Of a stretch of 64,000 bases of DNA, positions 21,115-33,009 are shown in pieces (position 1 is the stretch's first letter; every line of letters begins with the position of its first letter). The position numbers were made by a program, and so were the translations under genes. Source of the DNA: Pyxicephalus adspersus (lineage: Eukaryota > Chordata > Amphibia > Anura > Pyxicephalidae); the NCBI RefSeq assembly GCF_032062135.1, contig NC_092868.1:46661103-46725102 (forward strand), in the 5' to 3' direction. The notes below the pieces were generated by a model. The model was not told the origin of the DNA and did no database searches. It worked only from the letters and a program-made list of their open reading frames with translations.

Positions 21115-23530
21115 TGGCTCCCCTGGCTGTAATATCCTTGAATGTTAGAGAAGATAAATGTTAGTAGGAACTGAACATCGTACATCACTCACAGAAGACC
21201 TGCATCATAAAGGTACCCTGGTCACTTTCCAGCAGGAGACCCACTTCCAGACAACCAATGCCCCACCAGTCTGCAGCAAAAGGTCTCAGACTGTCTACCA
21301 TAGCTACTCCAAGGATTTCAAGTTTGACCACTTCTGGATGCGCCAAGCGGACCATTGATATCCCACTGGTTATTGATCAGCCATCGGGAATCCTTATTGC
21401 ACGATATTGTAGACAGGGTGGAAATAGAGTCGGAGCCAAGATCCTTTTTCCAGATCACTACTGAGTGCAACCTACTGATTGTCTGGAAAGCCCATAAGAC
21501 AGTAATCCAGGGCATATTTATCAAACACGGCTATCATTAACAGGCAAGTCAAGAGGACGTTTAGAACCTTCTATCCCAAATCCAGAAGCTAGAACCACGA
21601 TCATAAGGCAACCACAGACATAATATGGAAGGAACTGGAACTACTCCAGGCTCAGCTTTCTGCCCTTTATCTGATGAAAGTGAAAGCCAGATTAACAGAT
21701 AGACCTTCAATTAGTTTGGGGAAAAAAAAGTAAGATGCTAGCTAATGTTTTGTGCATCCAACATGAACATACTTACGTCCCATTTGTACTAGATCACTTG
21801 GGCCAAAAATCCCTTAAAATTAAATTCTCTCAGATGCCCTTGTTGCCTTCTTTTGACAGCAAGCCCCTATTAAACTGGAGGGACTGTAATGTGTGCTCCA
21901 CCCCCCATGGTAAGGCAGTGGGACCTAATGAATTTACAATACATTACTACAAAGCTTTTTTAGATGTGCTGGCTCCTCACTTTCTCACAGCATTTAATAC
22001 ATTTACCAAAGGCAAATTGCTCCCCACAGATGCGTTCAGAGCACATACCTCGGTTATCCCAAACTAGGGCAAGGTCCCAGCATCATGTGCCAGCTACCAA
22101 ACAATCTCTTTACTCAATCAGGATATTAAATTGTTTATAAAGATCTCAGCACTCCAGGTACAACCCTCAATGCACACATTCAATTTTGGCCAAGCTGGTT
22201 TCATGACCTCACGCAAGGCAAGAGGCAAAAGCCAAAACAATCAGAGTGTTTAATTGAATTTGTGGGGACAATTTGGAGAAAAAAAATATTCTTTTACTTT
22301 CCACAGATGCCAAAAAGGCATTTGACTGGGTGGATTTGACTTTTATGGACCTCACCCTGCAACATATAGGGCTGGGCCAAGACATGTTATCCTGGATCCT
22401 GGGCTGGTATAACATCATCAAGCAACAAATGTTAGGGTAAATGGATATAGCTCAGACCCCTTTCCCATTCAGAATGGCACAAAACAGGGCTACCCAAATA
22501 TTAAAGGCTTGCACCAGAAGGTAGCAGTATTTACAGATGACCTAATGTTTGTCATCCCTAATCTGATCACCTTCCTTCATAATTTACTAGTTGAAGGAAT
22601 ATGGGTTGTAATTCAATTTTAAGATAAACAATTTCATATCAGTAGCCATGACCTTTGCTTTCCCACCTCACCCCCTACATCACCTCTACGGCATACTCAT
22701 TTATAAAGATAAACACTACACTTACGTACTTGGGTTCATATATATCGGAATACCTGTCTCAGGATTTTTGATTGAATTTTTCCCGACTTATCTTTCCTTT
22801 GAAGTCAGATCTACACAGATAAGCCAATGGAACATTCACTTGGTTTGGGTGAGTCCAGACCTTTAAAATGAATGGTTTGCTGAGACTGCTGTTTTTGTTC
22901 CAAACTCTACCTATAGAGATACCTAAATATTTCTTCAAAATAATTAACACTATATTGTTCGAGTTTATCTGGGAACATAGACGACCTTGCATATGGCGCA
23001 AATTGCTGTTTCTTCCCAAAGCCGCTGGTGGGACTGGGTATTCCAGATTTCTATATGTACTATACAGCAGACCTGTCCAAAGTGGTTGACTGCCAACGCA
23101 ACACTACCTGCAAACAATTGATCCTGCTTGAACAAACCTTTACCAGGAACCTGCTCTCCATGTTGCCTAGGCTCTCCTCTCTTACCTCTTAGGTGATCAA
23201 ATAAACCATACTTTGGGACCTACTTGGTGCATACTGTAGATGTCAGGCTTTTTTCCACTCCCTCTCTTTTTTATTGCTTGTCTCCTCTATTACCAGTAAT
23301 TGGCCATCCTCTCTTCACACCAGATCTTAAGGACCCATGCCTTCCTACTTTATCAGTCTCTTGACCTGGGTAGAGCAAAAGACTGTATTCTCAATGGAAG
23401 GTGGCCTATGGTAAAAGAACTGACTTCTTACAGCCTCCCATTTCTATTGACATCCGGGAGGGCATTCCACTTGGTATATTTTCTTCAGATTCTACCCTCT
23501 CCTCGGTGTTGGTCCTAAGTGCTGACATCC
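21115..23530 (+). mobile_element. Tx1-type L1 LINE ORF2, decayed
   Basis: Pieces occur in the order of an L1 ORF2: an endonuclease start (ISLNVRE) and GTLVTFQQETHF at 21,130-21,260; fingers with GKAVGPNEFTIHYYKAFLD and SVIPN at 21,910-22,065; STDAKKAFDWVDLTFMDL at 22,300-22,350; a catalytic-loop relic FTDDLMFVI near 22,535; and thumb and C-terminal pieces (LPIEIPKYFFK, FIWEHRRP) at 22,900-23,100. Frameshifts, stops and internal deletions are frequent, so it is inactive. The 5' part is missing. Confidence 0.85.
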
Positions 23531-23744
23531 TTTGAACAACTATGTGCTGGCTCTGGAGTAGCCTGACAAGTTCTTTTTGATGTGTACATTATTTTGAGTG
23601 CGCCATATTTGAATGCCACTTTTCATGCGAATGTGGGAACAGGAGTTTGGTGTAACCATTACTTCACATAATAAATCAAGACTTATATCCTTGACAAATC
23701 TCCCCTTTGTAGCAAATTCCAAGAGCTTGGGTACAAAATTTTTA

Positions 23745-25214
23745 AACTGAAATGGATGCTCATAGATGGAACAGTCATGTAAATCCTGATGTGCAGACTC
23801 TCACCTTGTTGGCTACAAAGTTACAATGCTGCAGTCTGAATGATAGACAAGAGAGTTAACTGGGATTAGGGTTTCATGGTAATTTTTTTAAACAGCTTTG
23901 AAGTTTAATGGTTCATGGTGGGAGGACTGGGGCATAGGGAGTTGTAGGCTGTAGAAGGATTTAAACCTGTAATGATATATGTTTGAATCCATTGCATACA
24001 TCCACACACCTCGATCATTTTGGTCTGCCGTAGCTGGAGCTACAGTAACTTCCCTACTTCTTCATTTGATCCAACAATTTGTAAAGATAAATATGAGTTT
24101 GTAAATCAACTCCACATTTTATTTGTCAATAATAAAGCCAGAAATATAAAAAATAGGTAAAAAAAAATACCATCAGCGTCCTGGGTAATATAGTTTTTTA
24201 TTTATGCCATGCAAACTGACAGATACGGGGAATGGAAGATTGTGTTTTCTGCAACTCTCAATACTCTCAACGCTCAATACTGAGCAAACCCCTTACACAG
24301 GAGCTCCCACAGCAGCCCACATAAGATCAAAACTTCCAACAACAACATAAAGAAGCTCAAGGCAATGCACAGCTACTCAAAGTGACCCCCAAGAGCTATC
24401 CACAGAAGCTCACACCAACTCACAGGAGCACACACATTTACACATGCCTGAATAAATAAAGCTTTCCAAGGCTGGAGAAGATACACAGCAATGAAGCTGG
24501 GTGATCCAGCAAACCTGGAATGGATCTATTCCAGGACTGAAAACATTTGCTAACAAATAGCAAATGACTTTTAAGAAATCCAATCCAGGTTTGCTGAACA
24601 ACCCAGCTTCACTGATGAAAGTTTATCCTCTCCAGTCTTAGAGAGCTTTAATAAATCAGGTCCAATGTCTCATATCTTATCAGCAGCACTCTGGCCTAGT
24701 GATTATCTGCTCACTCCACAATTACTGTATAAGAACTATATTTCCTTTGAAGGCTGCTGGTAGATTGCAGGTGCAGGGGAAAGAGTAAAAAGTAAAGTAC
24801 AACTTGCCTGTGCTCCATAATGTACAGTTAACCGGTTAATGAGCTAACTGGGCATTTATTATAAAGGAAAGGGAAATAATTATGTACCAGGCATGTAATT
24901 AAAAGGAGCACCAAAGGCCGGACCCTCACCCATAGGTTAGTCCAATTGGCTTTTTTACAAGGAGTAGCTCTGGCCGTCTATTTTACTTAGTATATTAGAT
25001 TGTGGTATACCTTGCATCAAGACCGTTCATATATAAGATAACTGAAAACTAAAAGCTCTCCATGAGTATGTTTATCAACAGTTGTACCTGATTGTATTGG
25101 ATACCTCTTATCAGTAATTTTTGTTTGATTTGGTGATAGGCAATATTTTGTAAATCAAAACAAATCTGTGATAACAACACTAATAAAACTATTATACCAT
25201 ATCCAGTTAATGTT
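23745..25214 (-). repeat. Paralogous 3' flank of unit A
   Basis: Aligns with the flanks of units B and C (ATGGAACAGTCATGTAAATC, GGTTCATGGTGGGAGG, TTTTGGTCTGCC, GAGCTC-rich cluster at 24,295-24,440). A fold-back MITE has inserted at 24,446-24,664. Confidence 0.7.
24446..24664. repeat. Fold-back MITE, copy 2
   Basis: Palindromic arms ending GAGAGCTTTAATAAATCAGG; same family as 14,655-14,848. It sits in the 3' flank of unit A. Confidence 0.8.
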
Positions 25215-25456
25215 TTAAAGTAGGCACAGATGTAGGTTGCAGCATGACCCAGGTTTCCCATCAGCCTTTTTAACTATGACTACTCTTTTCCCATTTGGAC
25301 ATTTATTAACGCATTCCTTGAAGTTACAAGTGCAGTAGCTTGGCAAGGTTGGGCAACAGCTTCCTTAGGGGGTAAATGGCCTGGTAAGTGCTGAGTCTTT
25401 GGGGCAGGTAGGTGTTTTTTGTTCCGGGCAAGTCACATTGGCACACTGGCGCTCCA
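25215..25456 (-). pseudogene. Unit A exon 4 with premature stop
   Basis: 242 nt, same length as in unit B. The TAT codon before GSCCP in B is TAA here (25,367-25,365). Downstream the frame is open to the normal TAA. One Cys-region residue, D before LHLC, is N. Confidence 0.85.
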
Positions 25457-26095
25457 CTATAAAAAAAAAAAAGAATAGGCATGGTTACCAATCTGCAACT
25501 TTTTTAAATTCAGTTGTCAAAATCTAGCAAAATGTCAACAATTTCTCATTTTAGGATGATGGAAAGTGACAGTCTGTGTTCTAAAAAATGGGCTGAAACA
25601 TTAGGATCTGTGGTTGCACTAAATATTTGGAAAACACATTATCAGGCAAAATAAGTCAAAATTTTCTCCGGAAGCTTATGTCTTCTACCTTACTTCCTTT
25701 CCAATTCTGCAAATTCCATAAGACTCTTTTAGATTTTTCACTTTTGGGTGTATTGGATACCCATGTTCCTAGTACACATTGTGGTGCCTTCCTTCTACTT
25801 CTAAGTCCATAGTATTATTGGGGTTGGGAAGTAGAACCACAATGCACAGCATTGTCTTAAGATACTTGGGGGCTTAGGGCAAAACTGCATTTGTTAGCCT
25901 CCCATATGCTTCTCCCCCATCACCACTATTCCCCTGTTCTGGCCACACACCTTCTCTCACCTTGATTGAACACAAACTAAGTGGATCCTACCATGCCCCA
26001 AGAGACCAAATGCCTTCCATAGGTATGTGTAATTAAAGCTTAGTTGCTGTTAACATAATTATAGTTTTTTCTTCCTAAAAACTAAGCAGCCAGCC

Positions 26096-26470
26096 AGGGT
26101 TGTAGTCGTAAAAAAATAGAGGGGGCATGGTACTATCCATGACGTGCCTGCCCCACTACACCCCTGCCTATGTGTCACTCAAAGGCGAAGAAACTTCTCC
26201 CAGAGTGATGTCATGATACCAGAACTGGCCCACTCTCCCATCGCAGGCTCAGACCTATGATGGGAGAGTTGGCAGGTTGTGTTCAGAGAGACCGCCCTTA
26301 GTCTGCAATTCCATACGGGAGACATGGGCCGGTGCACCCCCCACAGCAGGGCCCTTCTCGTGACCCCATGTGGGGGCGGACTGGCCGGAGCCACGAACCA
26401 ACAAAGAATACTTTGCAAAATAGGAGTGGGAACGCATGCCTGCCCCACTACACCCCTGCAGCCAGTATTT
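26096..26470. mobile_element. Nested MITE/hAT-like repeats in intron 3 of unit A
   Basis: The outer pieces end in CCCCACTACACCCCTGC (about 26,150 and 26,440), like the MITE at 17,223. The middle (GCAATTCCATACGGGAGA) matches the repeat at 9,756-10,010. Open frames on both strands are repeat by-products. Confidence 0.55.
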
Positions 26471-27124
26471 TTAAAGAGAGAAATAGTAGCATAGAGAAGC
26501 AAAGAGAAGAGAGCAATGGTAGCATAATGGATTCTCTTTGTCAGCTTCCATGTAAGATGTCTGCACAGATATCTGCATTCAACAACCTAACCATACAATC
26601 CTCTTTTGTGCTAAGTGCCTGACTGGGTACAAATTGATTGAATAGTTTCGTAAAGGTCCACAAATGACATAGATTTGGTAAATATACTGACACTACATTA
26701 TTGAAGTTGGTTGGACATTGTCATTTAGATCTACAGACAGATCTTCTGAAAGACCACGGAGGGACTGTACATCTCTTATATTTTACCATAACTTATGTCA
26801 CAAATATTGGCCTATAATTGGAGTAATTAAAGAGATGCAATGTGATTATCAATTACAAAAGCAGAATACAACTCAATTTGCTGAAAAGTTGCTATCTTTA
26901 ACTGATAATTATGTTACCTCCTACACAGGAATCTTTATAATTTCCTTTCCCGGATTTAATTACAGCTCTTCCAATGTCCTTAATTCACCATTATAAATCA
27001 CAACAGAAAAGAATACAATAGGTTTTGTATTCTGAAGTCTTTAAAGGTGTTTATAAGATTAGAAGACAATGTAAAAAGAAACAGAAGAACACTTAAAGCT
27101 TAACTTGAGCCTAAAGCTACTAGG

Positions 27125-27205
27125 TTGTAATGTACAGTGGTGCGTAATATGTTGGCGCTATATAAATCCTGTTTAATAATAATAATAATTAAAATAATAA
27201 TAAAG
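27125..27205 (+). mobile_element. LINE 3' tail, (ATA/ATT)n terminated
   Basis: GCGTAATATGTTGGCGCTAT followed by AATAATAATAATAAT. This is the same 3' end as the LINE at 15,725-16,625 and the tails at 37,168 and 52,318. Confidence 0.7.
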
Positions 27206-27476
27206 CAGAACTAAACTTCCACATTGCAAAAATGTGTGATCAGGTTGCGCATTATTACAGAAAAGGATAGGTGATGTTCCTTCTACATTAAACATATTTA
27301 CCTACCCAATCGCTCGCTTCAGCTGTCAAAATTGGTGAGCTACACATCACAAAAGCAAGAAAAACTTTTTCTCCATCTGTTTTTCATCTATCATTCTCGA
27401 TGTATCCTTACATTTGATGGGTTTAATGTAATATAATAGCATCACATATAATCATGAAGTATATAAATGAACTTAC

Positions 27477-27614
27477 TTATATTATTATAACATGTCCTTA
27501 GATTTGGAAACTGATAGGTACGGTCGCATTCGCTTGTGCTGCAGACACATTCGTTATTCACCAAGTCACAACCGCTCCGGGTGCACTTATATGCAAACAA
27601 GTGATCAAATGAAG
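27477..27614 (-). pseudogene. Unit A exon 3 (intact reading frame)
   Basis: 138 nt, phase 1 at both ends, GTAAGT donor. It encodes CTRSGCDLVNNECVC and CDRTYQFPNLRTC with all six Cys kept. Called pseudogene only because exons 1 and 4 are broken. Confidence 0.8.
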
Positions 27615-27962
27615 CTTCAAGAATAAGGACAACATAGTTACAATTATTGAGTTCTTTTAAATGTTTAATGGAATAAGATAATATATATTAATGCTGCTTG
27701 ATATAAACAGGAAAAATATAAAAACGTTTTTGTTTTTTTACTTTTGTTGGTGTATTATGTAAAAAGTGTATTTAGTAAAAAGCTGAAAAACAAAAAGTAA
27801 AAAAGAGGAAATTACAGAAAATAGATTTTTTACCTTTAATTAGTTATGTGTATAAACCTACAATAAATGCTTTTACAATACAAAAAAAATTGGTAAAATA
27901 GCAACTGCAAAGTTTAATGGAAAAACAACGTTGTAGAAGTAATGAAGTACAACTATACCTAC

Positions 27963-28142
27963 GGTCATCATATTGGGGATTACAGTGAAGAGGATTATAA
28001 ACTGGGAAGGAGAAGTCATCTATACAGGAGTATTTGGTGGGACAGTCACACATTCCCATTCTTCGATAACAGCCGTTTCGTTCAAGGCAATTTTCATCAT
28101 CATCTTGACCGTAAAAATCTGGATCAGGGTAATCTGGAAGCT
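27963..28142 (-). pseudogene. Unit A exon 2 (intact reading frame)
   Basis: 180 nt, phase 1 at both ends. Encodes LPDYPDPDFYGQDDDENC and the six-Cys module ending HCNPQYDD. The donor is GTAGGT rather than GTAAGT. Confidence 0.8.
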
Positions 28143-28689
28143 CTGTTATTAGAAATAAAGTGATAGAATTTATTTATGCATACCAAATGAGGTTACATAG
28201 TAACACAGGTTAGGCCCACTTTCAGTAACTCCATACCCCCCATGTAAATAAATACACAACTCCATTGTATGGGATTACATTTCCAATAACCATCACAGTT
28301 TCAGGCTGCTGGTCCTCAGGGCTTTCCCCATCAACAACAAAATTACCATGGTGGTTGTTACGTCCTAAATTATTGTTTTTCGCAGCTGCCCCTACACTGC
28401 CTCAGGAATGATATTACTCAACAGCAGTCCCACACACCAGTCTTATTTCTGTTGCCTCATCTTCTCTCCAGCAGGATGCCATACCTATGGGTCTCCACAT
28501 TCTATAACTACAAAGACCTGCCTGCCTTTTCCACAGTACCATCCCAATGGGGGGACCCTATACCTGTTAGGAGACCGTATGGTATCTCTGAACATATCTA
28601 TCCTAAGTTGGTTTTAAGAAGGCTCATGTCTGTGGAAAATCTCTTCATCTACACTAGAAACTTATGGCATAAGGTCAATCTCTATTTGG

Positions 28690-28740
28690 TCCAAAAGTAC
28701 TGAGGAAGCCTATATAGGGCGAAACGCGTCAGGAAAGGGG
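28690..28740 (+). ncRNA. Hammerhead-ribozyme-like motif (candidate)
   Basis: CTGAGGA at 28,700-28,706, a three-pair stem II (GCC 28,708-28,710 with GGC 28,718-28,720), GAAAC at 28,721-28,725 and GTC at 28,728-28,730. These are in the order of a type I hammerhead (CUGANGA, stem II, GAAA, stem III, UH) with a palindromic ACGCGT in place of stem III. Stem I is not convincing. A related motif lies at 62,028-62,057 on the minus strand. It may only be the conserved edge of a dispersed repeat. Confidence 0.3.
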
Positions 28741-29349
28741 ACATAACACTATATCATACAATTGTCACTTGGACCATTCTTTAGGATATACCTGTAAAGT
28801 ATTTATATGTGTTTGTCTACAACTGAACTTTTTAAGATTTTGGTGTATAGTATTTTATGTTATCATTCAAATAAAGTTTTGTAGAATTTTAAAACATTTA
28901 TATGATTGCCATTGTAAAGGCCTTCTGTTCTGTCCCCCTCTCCATACTCTACACTTAATCCAGTATATAATATAATTTGTATTATACTTGAGTTCCCTTA
29001 CACCACTCCCCTTTCCCCGTTTATCCTTATATAACTACAAAGACCACCATTACTACCTCGAGGACCTTAAGTCACCACAGGACACAAACAGGAAACCATA
29101 TGCTTGTACACCCCTCCACAACATCAAAGCTCACTGTAGGCCCTCTTGAATGCCCAGAGCTCAGTACCTAATCCATTCAAGTGCACTCGATCCTCCTTTA
29201 GGTAGTGCCATGGCTCGACCTCTAACTCTCTTTGCTGAACCACAACCCTACCTTTCCAAGCTGTTAAACGACCCCCCTCCACTTAAAGTTTAATCTTGAT
29301 TTAATTCAAACAGTCAAGTGAACGAGCCCCGCTAGTACACAGAAGTAAA

Positions 29350-31640
29350 AAATACTATTTTACATCTCTATTCAAACTCCCCTGTGGGGCCAGACCCCAG
29401 ATCATTCTCACTGACATGTAACACCAGAATCCATTTAGACCGCCAAATGTGGCCACACATACACTTTGTAACGGGCAGATTCCCAACAACCAATAGGCTT
29501 TATAGCCCTTTCCTAAACCCCACCTGGATACCCCCATGGCTGCCCCAGTCCTGAAGGTATGGGAAGAACACTCTCTTGGATCAACCCACACCCTTCCCAA
29601 GCACTTCCACAAAATCACCAGCTGAAATCGTGACAATTCTAACTCATCAGCCTGAAGTGAAAACGGGGCATCCAGCGAAGGATGAACTGAGCAAACAACC
29701 ACCATCAGGCAGTTCAAAAAGCTCTGTACCCTAAACAAATTGATCTAAAAACTTCTACTGCACTAGTTCCTCTTGGACCTGGTGATCCTCAAACACCCCC
29801 CCCCCCCCCAAGTGTTAACCCTCTACCATCTCAAATGTCAATGGCCACCACCTATCCACACTCCTCTTCCCCTCAAAAAAAATCCTGCAGAAAAAAATCC
29901 AAATAAAAAGGCTAAATCTGCCAATTTACACCCCAGCACAGAGCCAAAACCCCATGCCTTGAAACACTGACACCACCACACCCCCACACATAATCCTCCT
30001 TCAACCATTTAACACCCCATTCCCCACACAAGGCCTCCCATACATGCCAAGTACTTGTTAATGCTGACCACTTCACTCACTGATCTCCTGATAAAGCCTG
30101 CAAGGATTTCAGCGTGATTCTCCACAGCCGTGAGGGACAAGACACCCAATGCTGTGCTGCCTCCAACAGCAAGGTGCAATACTTATCCTACTGAAAAAAA
30201 GACAAAACATCAGCAACCTTGTTAGTTACTCCGGGGATGTGCTTGGCAAACATACCAAATTTAAAAGCAGATATGGCAGTGCCAAATACCACACTGGGGA
30301 GGACCGATTATCTGTACAATCCCCAAATTATCACAGTGGAACTCAATTAATATGTTTGCAATTCAATGCCCCTGTAACTCCAACAGCACAATTAGAAACA
30401 GTTCTAGCAATACCGGGTTATAAAAAAAAGACCCACCAGCCACCAAGACTCTGCCCAAGGGCCCGCACTCCACTCACTTTGGAAGTATGCTCCATAACCA
30501 AATGCTGCTGCCGCGTCCGTATAAAGTTCAAAGTCACATCAAGCACACACTGGACCCTTCAACCATACTGTCCACCCATTATAGGAGTAAGATGAATGTA
30601 ATGGGCGGCAATCTGGCCCTGTCAGTAGCAGCCTCCAAGCGACAAGCCAACCCCCTGCCGATGGGCATAATCCTACAGGCAAAGTTTTACTTACCAAATA
30701 AAGACTGCAACTGCAGCAACTATACCTTCCGCTGACCACACATCACTGCCTCCACCGCTTTAAGTGCCACCAGCTTATCCTCTGGGCAAATGCCAGAGAG
30801 TCGATAACAAAGCCAAGGAATGCCAGCCAGAAATGCCATACTGTAACGTGGTCAGGAGAACCCAACTTACTCGACTCTGGAGGGCCAAATAACAGAAAAT
30901 CATTCAAATAATCCACAAAATGTATCTCTTGACACTTGCACCACAACAACTGAAAGCTGTCCAGATGCACTGGCAGCATTCAAAGGGTGATTTAATGTCC
31001 ATCTTCACTAGCAAAGCCCTCTGCCTATAATGCCACACCCATTTTAGAGCTCAAATGAGCTATAGGAAACTGAGCACAATTGTGGATCAATGATTGTTTT
31101 CAGCTACCCACCAGGCAGAAAAGACCGCTGGTACATAAGGTAACACTTGTTTGGCTCTTCTTAGGAGCCAATCCAAGCAGCAAGACTGCTAGATCAGGGA
31201 CTGCAAGTCAATCTCGACTCCTTTTCCTCCCTTTTGCCCAGGAGACTGTTCACCTACCACACTGACCAGGATCGCATCCCCAGGAGGCCCTCAAAGCAAA
31301 TGTAAAAATCTTTTTTGGCCAAGTCAAAAAAGGACCCTTTCCACCTTGGCACAGGCGGACCCATTATCACACTACTACCCCTCAATGTTCCTATATGGCT
31401 ACCAGGCTCCCATACTTGCCAACCTGCAGATTGACCCAAGGCAGCCTCCAGACTCTTGCCAAATTTTCTTGTTCTATAGCAGACCATGGTCTGATTCCAA
31501 AATCTTGTCCTTCTTTTTCGCTCCTTGTTTACTTTATTATTAATATTTATTTTTAATATATTTTTTTTTCCTTCTACCAATATTCACACATTGACCCCTC
31601 CTTTCCTCTAACCCTAACCCTTGCTTCTCCTTCACCACCT
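29350..31640 (-). mobile_element. DIRS-like retrotransposon remnant in intron 1 of unit A
   Basis: Minus-strand pieces include VDYLNDFLLFGPPESSK (reverse transcriptase YxDD region; the first D is N) at about 30,890, LLQLQSLFGK-like and CRIIPMGR-like sequence at 30,640-30,720, and an HCDNLG (RNase H-like) piece near 30,300. The order and motifs resemble DIRS-type elements. Stops and frameshifts are frequent. The boundaries and the tyrosine recombinase could not be confirmed. Confidence 0.55.
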
Positions 31641-31767
31641 ATGCAAGCCTTTCGCTTACCTTCCTTCCACTCACCCATCTCCAGGCCTACATTTGTGGTG
31701 CATGACTATGTAGGTCCTTTGCCACTTTCAGTATGAATAAATAGCCCCAAGTACCGTGTGTTAAACT

Positions 31768-31988
31768 GGGGCTGATTTATTGAAGCTCTCCAAGACTAGG
31801 GAATATAGACTAAAAGAAAAACCTGAGTGATCAGGAAACCTGGCATGGTTCTGGTCTAGGACTGAAAACATTTTTCAACTAATGGCAATGATTTTTAAGA
31901 AGTCCTTTTCAGGTTTGCTGGATCACCCAGGTTCTCTCATTATAGTATATCTTCTCCACTCTTGGAAAGCTTTAATAATTCAGGCCCA
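31768..31988. repeat. Fold-back MITE, copy 3
   Basis: Same palindromic family (CTGATTTATTGAAGCTCTCC ... GCTTTAATAATTCAGG). It lies in intron 1 of unit A, just 3' of exon 1. Confidence 0.75.
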
Positions 31989-32058
31989 ATGATTTATAGT
32001 AACAGGCCTTTGTGTGGCTTAAGGTAATATATTGAATTGTTAGTGCAGAAGGACTTAC

Positions 32059-32341
32059 CTTTGCATACCCCAATATCGGGGATCTCTCTACTAGATGTAG
32101 CCCAGTGAGGTTCGCACATCCTCTGTCACAGTAGCCGTATTCCTAGTATGGCCCTCCACAGCGTTCCCAACTATGCTTGGCACAGGGATTGCAACCGCAT
32201 CCGCATGGATCTAAAGCCGTATGTCCGGGACAGGGAGTAAGATGCACAGGGCATTTTTTTTGTCACAAGCAGTGCAATTATACAGAGCAGTTGCTTGCTT
32301 CCAGAAAAACACACAATTAGCAGAAGTAGCGCGGATACCAT
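32059..32341 (-). pseudogene. Unit A exon 1 (frameshifted)
   Basis: Aligned to the 289-nt unit B exon: single-base deletions near the signal-peptide Cys-Trp and in the AAAAGAAAA run, TGG to TAG at the CGGPDW position, a 6-nt deletion after the DRG codons and a 2-nt insertion before the donor (net 283 nt). ATG and GTAAGT donor are preserved. Confidence 0.85.
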
Positions 32342-32525
32342 TTTTCACCCTCTTCACATATGCATTACCTAAAATTGTTTTTCTGTCTCATATCCAATGC
32401 CTAATGTTATGAACAGAATTCTTATTTGCAATGGGTATTGTGAAATATAAAATAAACAGCAAAGTTAAATGAACTCAAATGAGCAAACAAAGAAGTCCTG
32501 AGTGCACTGATATCTGATATATACA
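32342..32525 (-). repeat. Paralogous 5' flank of unit A
   Basis: Near-collinear with 17,842-18,025, including CTCTTCACATATGCATTACC and TAAATGAACTCAAATGAGC. The TATA position reads ATATGAGA. Confidence 0.75.
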
Positions 32526-32784
32526 GCACACTGTAAATTATTATTTTTGCTGATTGAGCAAAACTTCACAAAACTAATTATTATATAGTGGGCCTATTTC
32601 ATTGTTTGTATGTATTGTAACTGACTCTTATACCACATGTAATATTAAGGTGTGCATTTATCTCCCTTAAAAATATCACTTTACCTATATATTTATATGA
32701 ATGGGTCAGTTTTTGGTTTTTTAATGTTAATTGTCTTCTTTTGTTTTGTTTTTTTAGTTGCTACATTCAGCATCCAGTGGCGGT

Positions 32785-32830
32785 TTAAAAAATCAATGAC
32801 AAGTGGAACCACTTGTCATTGATTTTTTAA
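32785..32830. repeat. Perfect 46-bp palindrome upstream of unit A
   Basis: Two exact 22-bp arms (TTAAAAAATCAATGACAAGT plus GG, and its complement) flank a 2-bp centre. No coding content. Confidence 0.8.
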
Positions 32831-33009
32831 GTCTTTGCAAATGTTTTGGAAAGCAGTTTCAGGCATTTTAGAGAATTGAAAAAATGCCAATTTTAAAAAA
32901 CCCATTACAAACATTAAAAGTGTTTGCAAAGGTGGTAAAAGGATGTTTTAATGTAAGTGTATGTGAAAAGAAAATACTGATCACTTTGATATATGAAACC
33001 ACTTGCTAC

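Larger units (their letters stand above)
25215..32341 (-). pseudogene. CRIM1-like unit A (4 exons, pseudogene)
   Basis: Same exon plan as unit B: 32,341-32,059, 28,142-27,963, 27,614-27,477 and 25,456-25,215. Splice dinucleotides are kept throughout. Exon 1 (283 nt) has two single-base deletions, a Trp-to-TAG change, a 6-nt deletion and a 2-nt insertion. Exon 4 has a premature TAA at 25,367-25,365. Exons 2 and 3 are open and keep every Cys. Intron 1 has grown to 3.9 kb by insertion of a DIRS-like element and other repeats. As written the locus cannot make the family protein. Use of the intact middle exons from another first exon is conceivable, but nothing here shows it. Confidence 0.83.

Noticed and set aside
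30149..30595. 148-codon plus-strand frame
   Set aside because: It is antisense to the DIRS-like remnant and has no independent similarity or splice support.
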